From assembly GCA_020160935.1 (NCBI GenBank), contig JAIUPL010000015.1, forward strand, positions 1 through 64,000: DNA of 64,000 bases, given 5' to 3'. Below the pieces are notes generated by a model. It searched no databases. It was not told the origin of the DNA and saw nothing but the letters and a program-made list of their open reading frames with translations. This document shows, in pieces, positions 9,354-18,480 of the stretch. Every line of letters starts with the position of its first letter. Position 1 is the stretch's first letter. The translations under genes and the position numbers were made by a program. The stretch comes from Bacteroidota bacterium. Lineage in GTDB: Bacteria; Bacteroidota; Bacteroidia; Chitinophagales; Saprospiraceae.

Positions 9354-9791
9354 ATGGCAGCTAGCGAACAAGTGGACGTAATCATTTACCGCGTACGCGA
9401 AAGCGGGCTGGAGGTATTTCTGGTGAACCAGGATCATTCCAACCCCGAACAACTCACGGCGCCTACCGCCGATGAGACATCCCCCGAACGCCTCGTCCAT
9501 TCCTATATAGAACTCGATCCGGTAGATGACGGAAATGGTGCTGTCCGCAAAGCCATTGCTATTGAAGCCGATTGGCACGAAATTCCCTCCCTGCGCGCAT
9601 TGATGTACGAAGACTATCGGGTGGCAAAGGAAAAAGCCAAACAACACCTGAAAAGTTTTCTCCCTGACATAGAAAAAGGCGCGTATTTTGCTGTAAAAGA
9701 GGCCTTTAAACGTGTAATGCCACAGCAATATGCTTTTTTGAAAGAATTGAAAGATATTCTTTCCGATAAAAATCAGACCGGGTATATCTGA
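9354..9791 (+). CDS. NUDIX-like hypothetical protein without a Nudix box
   Basis: 145 residues from the ATG at 9354; a longer in-frame form starting at 9264 is not supported by any motif. The N-terminal pattern VDVIIYRVRESGLEVFLVNQ resembles the first strands of NUDIX hydrolases, which often begin with a comparable variable-loop strand pair. However, the catalytic GX5EX7REUXEEXGU box is absent. The C-terminal half is helical and charged (LPDIEKGAYFAVKEAF). It may be a degenerate NUDIX fold used for binding, or unrelated. Function unknown. Confidence 0.6.
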   Translation: MAASEQVDVIIYRVRESGLEVFLVNQDHSNPEQLTAPTADETSPERLVHSYIELDPVDDGNGAVRKAIAIEADWHEIPSLRALMYEDYRVAKEKAKQHLKSFLPDIEKGAYFAVKEAFKRVMPQQYAFLKELKDILSDKNQTGYI

Positions 9792-9825
9792 TTTCCCCCT
9801 TCTTTTTTCAAGTATTCTTTTGCAG

Positions 9826-9940
9826 GAATCGCTTCGGCAGAAACGCGACTTCCCGGCTGCTGCGTGTGTGATAGCGAAGTCGCTATTTGATCTCCGTACG
9901 AGAACTTTCGTCGACAGGTTCTGCAAAAAAAGGATCAAAT
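9826..9940. other. Structured intergenic segment closed by TTTTGCAG/CTGCAAAA
   Basis: The non-coding stretch between the NUDIX-like gene and the hydrolase is about 430 bp. Its first part is bracketed by complementary TTTTGCAG and CTGCAAAA and contains a smaller hairpin AGCGAAGTCGCT. It could be an RNA domain on either strand. No known riboswitch or RNA family was recognised. Confidence 0.3.
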
Positions 9941-10049
9941 CTGTCGTTCATATCCAAAAACGAGCCGTCTACCTAATTTTTATCCGGGGGCCATTCTTTT
10001 CAAATAATATTGCTCATCCTTATAGTGGAGGTGTTTAGTTTATGTCTTT

Positions 10050-10235
10050 GTAACAAAAGGCGGTTTCTATTGACCCCTTGCTCCTTTAAATGGAGGCTCC
10101 TCCCTCGCTGTGTGTCCTTTCCAACATAAAGAAATACTTCAAACGCTGAACAGCGTTGTGAACAAGAGCAAGCTTCACAGAAAGTTTGATTTGGTTAACG
10201 GGCCCTGGCGAAAGCGTCGGGGCCTTATTTTTTTA
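10050..10235 (+). ncRNA. Candidate structured non-coding RNA ending in an intrinsic terminator
   Basis: About 180 nt with no convincing coding frame ends in a strong plus-strand terminator although no plus-strand gene precedes it closely. Internal pairing is visible: CTTGCTC near 10080 with GAGCAAG near 10165, and a perfect hairpin AACGCTGAACAGCGTT. A rod-like RNA such as 6S was considered, but no defining 6S feature could be confirmed. A clear promoter was not found, so the 5' end is a guess. Confidence 0.35.
10201..10235 (+). terminator. Intrinsic terminator (plus strand)
   Basis: GGCCCTGGCG, an AAAG loop and CGTCGGGGCC form a GC-rich hairpin followed by TTATTTTTTT. The T-run is only on the plus strand. 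It overlaps the last codon of the convergent serine hydrolase. Confidence 0.7.
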
Positions 10236-11454
10236 CCTGTTTTTTCTGCCAGCGCTCAAAAAATTCCTGGATGCAAGTGCCACTCAATTCTGTGGCCGCG
10301 TTAAATAGCACACAAATGCCCACTTTGGCATTCCGATCGAATGCAATTTCTCCTTTATAGCCATTCACAAACCCGCCGTGGTAAATAATGGTGTCGCTTT
10401 TGTGCTGCAAAACCCGCCAGCCCATGGCGTAGGCAGCGGCGTCGCGATCGATCCAGTGCGGCATGATGCGGCGTTCCTTGCCGGTTTTTACTACCGGGGT
10501 GAATACCTTATCGAGCGTGGCTGGCGATACCACATCCGGTTTGTATCCCAGCAATACCTTGAGCCATTCGCCCATATCGGCAATACTTGCATTGACGCCC
10601 CCGGCCGCGGCCGTATTGTAGTAGAGTGTTGAGATGGAATCGGCTACCCATGCCGTGTTGCTGATTCGAATATGCGGACAGGCTTTGTCGGTACAGTCGC
10701 GTATGCCCGAATAATCGCAGGAAGCCGTGCGCATACCTGCCGGTCGGAAAATTTTACTGGTCAGCAATTCCTGATAAGTTTGTCCGGTAGCCTTTTTCAT
10801 CACTTCTTCGATGGCGCAGAAAGCAACGTTCTGGTAACTGAAAAATGCCCCTTCCGCGCCACAAACCGGTGCTTTGGGAAAAAACTCGCTGATGATGCGA
10901 TGCGTATCGTATCCCTTTTCAATCAGGTTGGTAAAAGCATGATATGGAAGCCCGGTGGTATGCGACAACAGGTGCCAGAGTCTTATGCGCTTGGCCTGCG
11001 CCTGGTCGCGCAAGGTGAATTCAGGATAATATTGCTGAACTGGATCGTCCCAGTGAAAAACGTTTTCCTGCACCAGACGGCCGGTCAACACACCCGCGAA
11101 ACCTTTTGAGAGCGAGCCGATCCGGAATACGGTGTTTTCATCGACAGGTTCGGGCCGACCGAATACGCGTTTTCCGTAACCTTTTATAAAAACAATCTGG
11201 GAATCTACCACAATGACTACTGCGGCTCCAGGCGTCTGTGTATTTGCCATTTCCCTGGAAAAGAAATGATCGTAGTCGTCGATAACAGCCTGTGAAGCCG
11301 AATCAAGGGCTACTTTTCGCTCGGTTTGTGCCAAGGTTGTTGCACGCGGATCAGGGCCGGGAGCATTGGCGCACTGATACCACGAAAAGGTACCGATCAA
11401 CAAAAAAACACTAAAAAAGAACGGGGAGGGTGCAGTGGATTGGAACAACTTCAT
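10225..11454 (-). CDS. Serine hydrolase, class C beta-lactamase-like family
   Basis: 409 residues from the ATG at 11454; an in-frame TTG three codons upstream lies on the promoter. A hydrophobic N-terminus ending WYQC looks like a lipobox, so it is probably a lipoprotein. SLSK at 114-117 holds the nucleophile Ser and general-base Lys, YQN at 207-209 is the second motif, and HGG near 372 stands where KTG is found. These are the three motifs of penicillin-recognising serine hydrolases. Members include peptidases and esterases, so beta-lactam resistance should not be assumed. Its promoter sits so close that the mRNA is likely leaderless. Confidence 0.85.
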   Translation of the reverse strand: MKLFQSTAPSPFFFSVFLLIGTFSWYQCANAPGPDPRATTLAQTERKVALDSASQAVIDDYDHFFSREMANTQTPGAAVVIVVDSQIVFIKGYGKRVFGRPEPVDENTVFRIGSLSKGFAGVLTGRLVQENVFHWDDPVQQYYPEFTLRDQAQAKRIRLWHLLSHTTGLPYHAFTNLIEKGYDTHRIISEFFPKAPVCGAEGAFFSYQNVAFCAIEEVMKKATGQTYQELLTSKIFRPAGMRTASCDYSGIRDCTDKACPHIRISNTAWVADSISTLYYNTAAAGGVNASIADMGEWLKVLLGYKPDVVSPATLDKVFTPVVKTGKERRIMPHWIDRDAAAYAMGWRVLQHKSDTIIYHGGFVNGYKGEIAFDRNAKVGICVLFNAATELSGTCIQEFFERWQKKQVKK

Positions 11455-11460
11455 AGCCGG

Positions 11461-11493
11461 CAAAGGTAAGAAACTGTATTAAAACCCTGCAAA
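11461..11493 (-). promoter_or_regulatory. Promoter of the serine hydrolase gene
   Basis: On the minus strand, TTTG (11493-11490), a 21-bp spacer and TACCTTTG (11468-11461) match the Bacteroidota -33/-7 consensus fully. Transcription would start about at the ATG at 11454, giving a leaderless or nearly leaderless mRNA. Confidence 0.75.
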
Positions 11494-11496
11494 CAA

Positions 11497-11527
11497 GAAG
11501 GCCTGCACCACAGACATGGTACAGGCC
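11497..11527 (-). terminator. Probable terminator of the tRNA-like pair
   Basis: GGCCTG and CAGGCC enclose a hairpin, and on the minus strand the sequence continues TTCTTGTTTGC. It is 23 bp beyond the 3' end of the first tRNA-like gene. The T-run is interrupted, so its strength is uncertain. It overlaps the -33 region of the serine hydrolase promoter. Confidence 0.5.
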
Positions 11528-11549
11528 GGGGAATACTTATCATCGCTTG

Positions 11550-11708
11550 CTGTAAGGGAAGGACTCGAACCTTCACAGGGCAGTTAGCGACAGCACAAAG
11601 ATTTGGTGGTCAACCCCAGTCGGCCGAAGCCGGCTTTATGCTGCGTTTATCCTGAACTCCCTACCCCCGAGACAGGAGGGCATGGCTGCCAGATTTCATC
11701 ACCTCACA
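11550..11708 (-). tRNA. tRNA-like RNA A, class II cloverleaf with 89-nt variable arm
   Basis: Read on the minus strand, all canonical parts are present. There is a 7-bp acceptor (TGTGAGG with CCTTACA), TG at 8-9, a 3-bp D stem with GG in the loop as in tRNA-Leu, and a 5-bp anticodon stem around loop CTGTCTC. A 5-bp T stem carries loop TTCGAGT, and a G follows as discriminator; CCA is not encoded. The anticodon position reads GTC, odd for a class II body, and position 37 is T where a purine is usual. The variable region is 89 nt against the usual 10-24. It forms its own stems (AGGGAGTT with AACTGCCCT, CAGCATAAAG with CTTTGTGCTG). Translation function is doubtful. Confidence 0.7.
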
Positions 11709-11750
11709 AGTTAGTAGTAATTCGAACATGCTCGTTTGCATGTCATTTCG

Positions 11751-11866
11751 CTGTAAGAGAAGGACTCGAACCTTCACGGGGCGATTAGTCGCGCTTGCGC
11801 GGATTTTTCTCGTCTCCCCCACCCCCGAGACAGGAGGGCATGGCTGCCAGATTTCATCACCTCACA
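11751..11866 (-). tRNA. tRNA-like RNA B, class II cloverleaf with 46-nt variable arm
   Basis: The first 45 nt (acceptor, D arm and anticodon arm, GTC at the anticodon position) are identical to copy A, and the T arm and 3' acceptor differ by one base. The variable region is a different 46-nt insert closed by GGGG/CCCC with an inner CGCGCAAGCGCG hairpin. The two copies are 42 bp apart on the same strand and share one upstream promoter. The spacer holds a small CATGC/GCATG hairpin. Identical tRNA bodies with unrelated variable arms suggest selection on the body and free change, or diversification, of the insert. Confidence 0.7.
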
Positions 11867-11919
11867 GTATAATACAGTATGTCAAAGTAGAACAGTGCTC
11901 TTTTGCATTCCTGACAGGA

Positions 11920-11952
11920 CAAAGGTAAAAGCACAGGCGTTTTTATTGCAAA
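11920..11952 (-). promoter_or_regulatory. Promoter of the tRNA-like pair
   Basis: On the minus strand, TTTG (11952-11949), a 21-bp spacer and TACCTTTG (11927-11920) match the phylum consensus. Predicted start near 11914 would give a leader of about 45 nt before tRNA-like copy B. Both copies then fit into one transcript ending near 11497. Confidence 0.7.
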
Positions 11953-12440
11953 TAATTTAATGATTATTTTTAAAATTTACATTTCAACTAATAAAAATTG
12001 AATTTTGTTTATCTTTTAATAATTTACCAAAAATAAACAAGGCCAAAATTGACGATCTGCTAATTGCCCAAACAAATGCATACAGGTGCATAAAAAACAA
12101 AAACCGGCAGTAGGGTTGCTACGCTGCCGGTTTTGCCATACCTTAAAATTGAACGGATTAAAAATATCAAGGCGAAAACCCAGGCGGGCAGGCCAAAGAA
12201 TGCACTGCTAATGGAGCCCGAAGGCATAGCAGAGTGCAGATGCTTAATGTCGGAAACAAGGAAATGATTAGGTGGCTGATACAGCCGGGAAGGATATGTG
12301 CTGGAATAACGCTCAAAGGTAATCTTCTTTCAGAAAAAACAACACACTTGTTGAAAAAAAATATGTGTTTGAATGTATGTATATTCTTTATGCCGGTCAT
12401 CTTATCTGATACTCATTCCACACATGTAAACACTTTTCCT
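11953..12440. other. AT-rich non-coding region before the DUF4139 gene
   Basis: About 490 bp without a convincing gene. Bases 11953-12055 are strongly AT-rich. A terminator-like hairpin lies at 12101-12134. The rest, up to the DUF4139 ATG, holds open frames with no recognisable protein features; a 69-residue in-frame extension of DUF4139 lacks family similarity and precedes a good signal peptide. Confidence 0.5.
12101..12134. terminator. Terminator-like hairpin AAACCGGCAG/CTGCCGGTTT
   Basis: A perfect 10-bp stem. TTTTTGTTTTTTATG follows on the minus strand and a short TTTT on the plus strand, so it fits best as a minus-strand terminator. No gene reading leftwards into it was identified. Confidence 0.5.
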
Positions 12441-14111
12441 ATGCGCAACGTCTTTTTTATTCTTCTGGGGCTGTTTTTTCTCTCAAAATCTGTTTGGGCC
12501 GACAATCGGGTGACACCTGTTATCACGGAAGTAACGGTATATCGCTCTGGCGCCAAAGTCAGTAGTGTTGCCAGCGTACGCATTCCTGCCGGCAATTCGG
12601 AAGTTGTTTTTGAAAACCTGTCTCCCTACTTTAGTTCTACCAGTTTGCAGGTAAAAATAAGTGGCGATGCCACGCTCAATTCTGCGGTTTTTCAAATGAA
12701 AACTCCTGGGCCCGGCCCCGAAAATCCGCGCACACCCATACTGCGCGATTCGCTGGTAGGCCTGGGCGACGACCTGTCGCGCATCCGCGATGAACGCGAT
12801 GTGCTGACCACCGAAAACATGCTGCTGTCGCGCAAAGCCGAACAAATCGGCGCTTACACACCCGGCAATCCGGCATCTATGTCCATTTCCGTAGCCGAAC
12901 TGCGGGAACTGACGGCCTATTACCGCCAACGTATGCTGGAAATAAAAAACCGATTGCTTGATCTGGCCATTAAAGAGCGTAAAATCAATGAATTATACAA
13001 AAAAATTCAGGAAAATCTCGTTCGCCTGCAACCCAATACGGCCAACCAAACTGGCGAAATCGTACTGAAACTAGAAGCCGCAACGGCCCAATCTGTGGAA
13101 ATTACCTGTACATATGTCGTCACACAGGCTGGCTGGACTCCTATATATGACTTGCGCTCCGAAGGCCTGGACAAGGCGCTCCAACTAGTGTATAAGGCTT
13201 CTGTTATAAACCGATCGGGTTTCGACTGGAAAAACGTGCGGCTTCATCTTTCCAGTGCCAACCCTTTGCTCAACAACAATCGTCCTGTGCTAACCCCGGT
13301 TTTTGTCGATTTCCGGCCTGTTTATGCCTATTATGACAAAAAGAAACAAATGCCAGAACAACAAGCCACCAATACCTATAACCTGGCACAGGTGCAAAGT
13401 GTCGATATGGGGCGTGCCCGAATGGAAGAAAGTATTGCAAAAGACGAACTCGCTTTGATAGATATCGAACCCTTGGAAGAGGAACAAGACGACCCTCTGC
13501 TTGCCAATTTTGACTTGCCCAAGCCCCAAACCATCCTCACCGACGGGCAGGCGAATGTTATCACTGTCGAAGAAAAAGACATGCCTGCTACCTATGAATA
13601 CCATGCCGTTCCCAAACTCGACCCGGCCGTTTTTCTGCTGGCAAAAGTGGCCGATTACGGGAAATACAACCTGCTACCCGGCACAGCCAACATCTTTTAC
13701 CAGGACACCTATGTGGGCCAAACTTTTGTGAACCCGCAAACCGTAGCCGATACACTTCTGATTTCGCTGGGCCGCGATGAACAAATCACCATCAAACGGG
13801 TACAGCCCAAGGACTTCACCGAACGCCGGAAAAATTTTAATTCCAGCATCCGCGAAACGTATGCTTTCGAAATTGCGGTAAAAAACAATAAATCCGTGCC
13901 CGTACAAATCGAAATCCTCGACCAAATTCCGGTGTCTAAACAAAAGGAAATTGAAGTCAGCCTGGAAGAAAAAGACGGCGCCGAATACAACGAAACCTTC
14001 GGCAAACTGAAATGGAAATTGCAAATTCCAGCCAATCAAAACAAACGGGTACAATTTTCCTATTCGGTGAAATATCCCAAAGACAAACCCGTACAAATGA
14101 TTAGAGAGTGA
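12441..14111 (+). CDS. Secreted DUF4139 (MuiA-like) protein
   Basis: 556 residues from the ATG that begins a clear signal peptide (cleavage near residue 20, VWAD). The N-terminal strand-rich part (VTPVITEVTVYRSGAKV) is the DUF4140-type domain. A charged helical, coiled-coil-like stretch follows near 160-215. A C-terminal DUF4139 domain has the typical segment TYEYHAVPKLDPAVFLLAKV. The family is periplasmic or surface-associated and its role is unknown. The final codons ATTAGAGAG and the TGA stop run into the GTGAGAGG tandem tract, so the extreme C-terminus is repeat-derived. Confidence 0.85.
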   Translation: MRNVFFILLGLFFLSKSVWADNRVTPVITEVTVYRSGAKVSSVASVRIPAGNSEVVFENLSPYFSSTSLQVKISGDATLNSAVFQMKTPGPGPENPRTPILRDSLVGLGDDLSRIRDERDVLTTENMLLSRKAEQIGAYTPGNPASMSISVAELRELTAYYRQRMLEIKNRLLDLAIKERKINELYKKIQENLVRLQPNTANQTGEIVLKLEAATAQSVEITCTYVVTQAGWTPIYDLRSEGLDKALQLVYKASVINRSGFDWKNVRLHLSSANPLLNNNRPVLTPVFVDFRPVYAYYDKKKQMPEQQATNTYNLAQVQSVDMGRARMEESIAKDELALIDIEPLEEEQDDPLLANFDLPKPQTILTDGQANVITVEEKDMPATYEYHAVPKLDPAVFLLAKVADYGKYNLLPGTANIFYQDTYVGQTFVNPQTVADTLLISLGRDEQITIKRVQPKDFTERRKNFNSSIRETYAFEIAVKNNKSVPVQIEILDQIPVSKQKEIEVSLEEKDGAEYNETFGKLKWKLQIPANQNKRVQFSYSVKYPKDKPVQMIRE

Positions 14112-14222
14112 GAGGTGAGAGAGTGAGAGAAGTGAGAGGGTGAGAGGTGAGAGGTGAGAGAGTGAGAGGTGAGAGAGTGAGAGGTGAGAGAGTGAGAGAA
14201 GTGAGAGGGTGAGACAGTGAGA
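14102..14222. repeat. GTGAGAGG/GTGAGAGA tandem tract (solo arm)
   Basis: Irregular head-to-tail copies of 8-9 bp words starting inside the DUF4139 stop region. No complementary arm follows. Same word class as 5.6 kb and 18.5 kb. Confidence 0.85.
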
Positions 14223-14242
14223 GGATTCATGACCACCACGTC

Positions 14243-14288
14243 ATAGCCCTGAAAGGGCGTATCCAATAGCCCAGGGCAACGCCCTGGG
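14243..14288. repeat. 46-bp double-hairpin repeat, copy 1
   Basis: Two small palindromes in a row, GCCCTGAAAGGGC and CCCAGGGCAACGCCCTGGG. A second copy at 53646-53691 differs at one base. Sequences of this kind are scattered in genomes of several bacterial phyla (recalled, not searched). Confidence 0.85.
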
Positions 14289-14332
14289 GGCGGCGGGGGC
14301 GGCGGGGGCGGCGGGGGCGGCGGCGGCGGGTC
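14284..14332. repeat. G-rich 9-bp tandem repeat (GGGGGCGGC)
   Basis: Four or more direct copies of GGGGGCGGC grading into GGCGGCGGCGGG. Five-G runs at 9-bp spacing can form a G-quadruplex on the plus strand. It directly follows the double-hairpin repeat. Confidence 0.85.
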
Positions 14333-14348
14333 AGAGGGTACACAATGA

Positions 14349-14444
14349 AGGATTCCCGTCAAAATGTCAAAATTTGATATAGTTTTGAGCCATTCAAAAA
14401 ATTCCCCAAATGGAATAAAATTTTGGCATCAAAACGGGAATCCT
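14349..14444. repeat. Inverted-repeat element E4
   Basis: Arms 14349-14375 and 14418-14444 begin with AGGATTCCCG, perfectly complementary, and continue imperfectly to AAATTT. The AT-rich loop is 42 nt. It lies between the DUF4139 gene and the membrane protein gene and lacks the simple repeated words of the others. Confidence 0.75.
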
Positions 14445-14485
14445 CATACTCCATTCATGCAAGAAATCCTGATTCAACCCTCGCT

Positions 14486-14974
14486 ATGAACTTCGCACAA
14501 TACTTACGTTCCCTGCAAATCCTTTTCATCGCCTTGCTCGCAGGCCAGGTCATCGTCTGCACAGTCCTGTATTTTGTGTATGAACCCCAGGAAGTAACCT
14601 TCTTTTTCCGGGAAGCATGGCTGGAAAAAGTGTGGCCTCTGGTTTTGATTGCTTTAATAGCCTTTGCATTCTTCCTGAATCGCCGCAAACTGGAATCTGC
14701 CCGATCGAACAACGCTTTATCCGGCAAACTGGCCGACTACCGGATAGCATCCATCATGAAATGGGCCATGACAGAAGGCGGTACACTCATCAGCGCACTG
14801 ATCTTTTTTGAAAGCGGCAAAGAGATATTTTTGGTCATGGCCGGCACAACCATCGCTTATTTTGCCACCCAATTTCCTTCGCGTTCCCGCTTGGTAAACG
14901 AACTGGACCTCTCCGCCAACGAGCAAATAACCCTCGACGACCCCAGCGCCGTAGTGTTCGAATCGCCTCGTTAA
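14486..14974 (+). CDS. Hypothetical inner-membrane protein, about four spans
   Basis: 162 residues from the ATG at 14486, which precedes the first membrane span. Hydrophobic segments lie near 9-30, 48-65, 98-112 and 115-130. A basic NRRK loop after span 2 suggests a cytoplasmic location there. No known motif was recognised. It lies upstream of atpD but is separated by 220 bp and a distinct promoter, so it is probably not part of the ATP synthase unit. Confidence 0.6.
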   Translation: MNFAQYLRSLQILFIALLAGQVIVCTVLYFVYEPQEVTFFFREAWLEKVWPLVLIALIAFAFFLNRRKLESARSNNALSGKLADYRIASIMKWAMTEGGTLISALIFFESGKEIFLVMAGTTIAYFATQFPSRSRLVNELDLSANEQITLDDPSAVVFESPR

Positions 14975-15076
14975 AGCATGGACGCCCAAAAAAGCAAGCA
15001 ATTCAGCCCCGTTGCCGCCCGAAAAGCCCGTTTCTTCAAAATATTATTTCGGTTTAGAAAAAGTAAGTCCGATAGA

Positions 15077-15105
15077 TTGTTTTACCGGAAACTTTGCTAC
15101 TTTTG
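15077..15105 (+). promoter_or_regulatory. Promoter of atpD
   Basis: TTG (15077-15079), an 18-bp spacer and TACTTTTG (15098-15105) match the -33/-7 consensus. The predicted start lies about 85 bp before the atpD ATG. Confidence 0.65.
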
Positions 15106-15176
15106 CGCGGCTTTTTAAAGAGACGGCGCTTGCCACTGCTGCAATATTCTGCCAATAGCGGTAAAAAGGCGCTTGA

Positions 15177-16715
<1,539 letters not shown>

Positions 16716-16843
16716 GAGTTATGAGTTAGGAGTTATGAGTTATGAGTTTTACTCACTTTGCTTTTGGTCACTTGAATGAAGATGCCAATAGCAAAGTGAG
16801 TAAAACTCATAACTCATAACTCACAACTCATAACTCATAATTC
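16716..16843. repeat. Inverted-repeat element E5 between atpD and atpC
   Basis: The left arm (16716-16763) of GAGTTAT words ends ACTCACTTTGCT and pairs with the right arm from 16790, which starts AGCAAAGTGAGT and continues in ATAACTC words. The loop is about 26 nt and starts with the shared motif TTTTGGTCAC (16762-16771). It begins on the base after the atpD stop. As atpC has no evident promoter of its own, the hairpin probably sits inside the operon mRNA. Confidence 0.9.
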
Positions 16844-16855
16844 ATTATTAGAATT

Positions 16856-17104
16856 ATGAACCTTATTGTTCTCTCTCCCGACCAGGAAATATTCTCCGGC
16901 GCTGTGAAATCCGTTCAGGTGCCCGGCGAACTTGGCAGTTTTCAAATGCTGGAAAACCATGCACCCATCGTTTCCTCGCTGGTAAAAGGTGTGGTGAATG
17001 TGGTGAAGGCCAATGGCGAAAAAATGAGTTTCAACGTGGACGGCGGATTCGTCGAAATGTTGAACAACGAAGTATCGCTGCTGGTGTCCGGTATCAAGGA
17101 ATAA
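16856..17104 (+). CDS. atpC: F1Fo ATP synthase subunit epsilon (short form)
   Basis: 82 residues, matching only the N-terminal beta-sandwich domain (MNLIVLSPDQEIFSG, then FQMLENHAPIVSSL). The two-helix C-terminal domain that inhibits ATP hydrolysis in many bacteria is absent, as is usual in Bacteroidota. It couples the rotor to F1. It follows atpD with 140 bp of hairpin element between them and is followed by a clear terminator. Confidence 0.93.
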   Translation: MNLIVLSPDQEIFSGAVKSVQVPGELGSFQMLENHAPIVSSLVKGVVNVVKANGEKMSFNVDGGFVEMLNNEVSLLVSGIKE

Positions 17105-17146
17105 TTACGGAACACAACCGTTTGGTTTCAGACGGTTCAGATACGT

Positions 17147-17187
17147 CCCGCATTTTTCAGGCTTGAAAAATGCGGGATTTTTGTTTC
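17147..17187 (+). terminator. Intrinsic terminator after atpC
   Basis: CCCGCATTTTTCA and TGAAAAATGCGGG form a 13-bp perfect stem, followed by ATTTTTGTTT. It closes the atpD-atpC unit. Confidence 0.85.
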
Positions 17188-17259
17188 TACCCTGCTGCGT
17201 TTGCAAGCCACGGAAAAGGCATTATTTTGTCGGGTCTTTTCATCTACCCTCTTCCCAAC

Positions 17260-18480
17260 ATGGTTCGCAAACTGCTCGTTTCCACACTGTTGTGCATCGT
17301 TTCGCTGCACCTCACAGCCCAAACCTCCCGCTTTATTTCTGTCAAAAAAACCGAGATCATCGGTGTCGATGGCAAACCATTTCACATGCGCGGCACAAAC
17401 CTGGGCAATTGGCTGGTGCCGGAAGGATACATGTTCAAATTCAAACACAGCAGTTCGCCCCGCCTCATCCAGGAAGTGGTGAATGAAATGGTTGGGCCAG
17501 ATGCCGCCAATGCTTTCTGGAAAAAGTACCTCCAAAACTACATTACCCGGGAAGACATTCACTACCTGAAATCGATCGGGATGAACTCCATCCGCATTCC
17601 GTTTCATTACAAACTATTTACCAACGAAGACTACCTCGGCGGGCGCGGCGAAAAGCGCGGCTTCGAACTCATGGACCGCGTCATCGGCTGGTGCAAACAG
17701 GAAGGGCTGTATGTACTACTGGATATGCACTGCGCCCCGGGCGGGCAAACGGGCGACAATATCGACGATAGTTGGGGTTATCCGTACCTGTTCGAAAACG
17801 CTGAAAGTCAGCAACTTACCATCAACATTTGGCGCAAGATCGCCAGCCATTACAAAAACGAACCGATCGTGCTGGGCTACGATTTGCTCAACGAGCCTAT
17901 TGCCCACTATTTCGATGCCAGTGTGCTGAATCCGCTGCTGGAGCCCCTGTACAAACGCCTCGTAAAGGCCGTGCGCGAAGTCGACAAAAACCACCTGATT
18001 TTCCTTGGCGGCGCGCAGTGGGACTCTAATTTCAAGATTTTCGGTCCGCCATTTGATTCCAAACTGGTGTACACCTTCCACAAATACTGGACGGCCACCA
18101 CCATCGACGTCATCCAGGATTACATCGACTTCCGCGACAAATACCAGGTGCCGATTTACTGTGGAGAAACGGGCGAAAACACCGACGAATGGGTGATGCA
18201 GTTCCGCAAATTGCTGGATGAGCAGCATATCGGCTGGCATTTCTGGCCGTACAAAAAAATGGATAATACACGTGGCATCGTCACGTTCCCCCGACCGGAA
18301 AACTACCAGATGGTGATAGACTTTGCCGATACTACGCGCACGACTTACGAGCAGATACGAAAAGTAAGCCCGAATGGCAGCAAGGTAGCCCAGCAGGCGT
18401 TGGATGGTTTTCTGGAGAATTGCAAATTCAAAAACTGTACAGGGAATAAGGGATATATCGAAGCGTTAGGATTTGATTAG
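17260..18480 (+). CDS. Secreted glycoside hydrolase family 5 enzyme
   Basis: 406 residues from the ATG that starts a signal peptide (cleavage near residue 20, LTAQ); an in-frame extension of 30 residues overlaps the terminator. GTNLGNWLVPEGYMF, LLNEP (E212, acid/base) and YCGETGE (E303, nucleophile) mark a GH5 barrel. GH5 members cleave beta-1,4- or beta-1,3-glucans and related polysaccharides; the exact substrate cannot be read here. The TAG stop is followed directly by AGGGTGAG of element E6. Confidence 0.88.
   Translation: MVRKLLVSTLLCIVSLHLTAQTSRFISVKKTEIIGVDGKPFHMRGTNLGNWLVPEGYMFKFKHSSSPRLIQEVVNEMVGPDAANAFWKKYLQNYITREDIHYLKSIGMNSIRIPFHYKLFTNEDYLGGRGEKRGFELMDRVIGWCKQEGLYVLLDMHCAPGGQTGDNIDDSWGYPYLFENAESQQLTINIWRKIASHYKNEPIVLGYDLLNEPIAHYFDASVLNPLLEPLYKRLVKAVREVDKNHLIFLGGAQWDSNFKIFGPPFDSKLVYTFHKYWTATTIDVIQDYIDFRDKYQVPIYCGETGENTDEWVMQFRKLLDEQHIGWHFWPYKKMDNTRGIVTFPRPENYQMVIDFADTTRTTYEQIRKVSPNGSKVAQQALDGFLENCKFKNCTGNKGYIEALGFD

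Noticed and set aside
10225-11454. Antibiotic-resistance beta-lactamase
   Set aside because: The three motifs only place it in the broad serine hydrolase family; the HGG third motif and lipoprotein start fit peptidase or esterase relatives as well.
11550-11866. tmRNA or ordinary tRNA-Leu genes
   Set aside because: There is no mRNA-like tag frame or pseudoknot region, and the anticodon loop and variable arms do not fit a normal tRNA-Leu.
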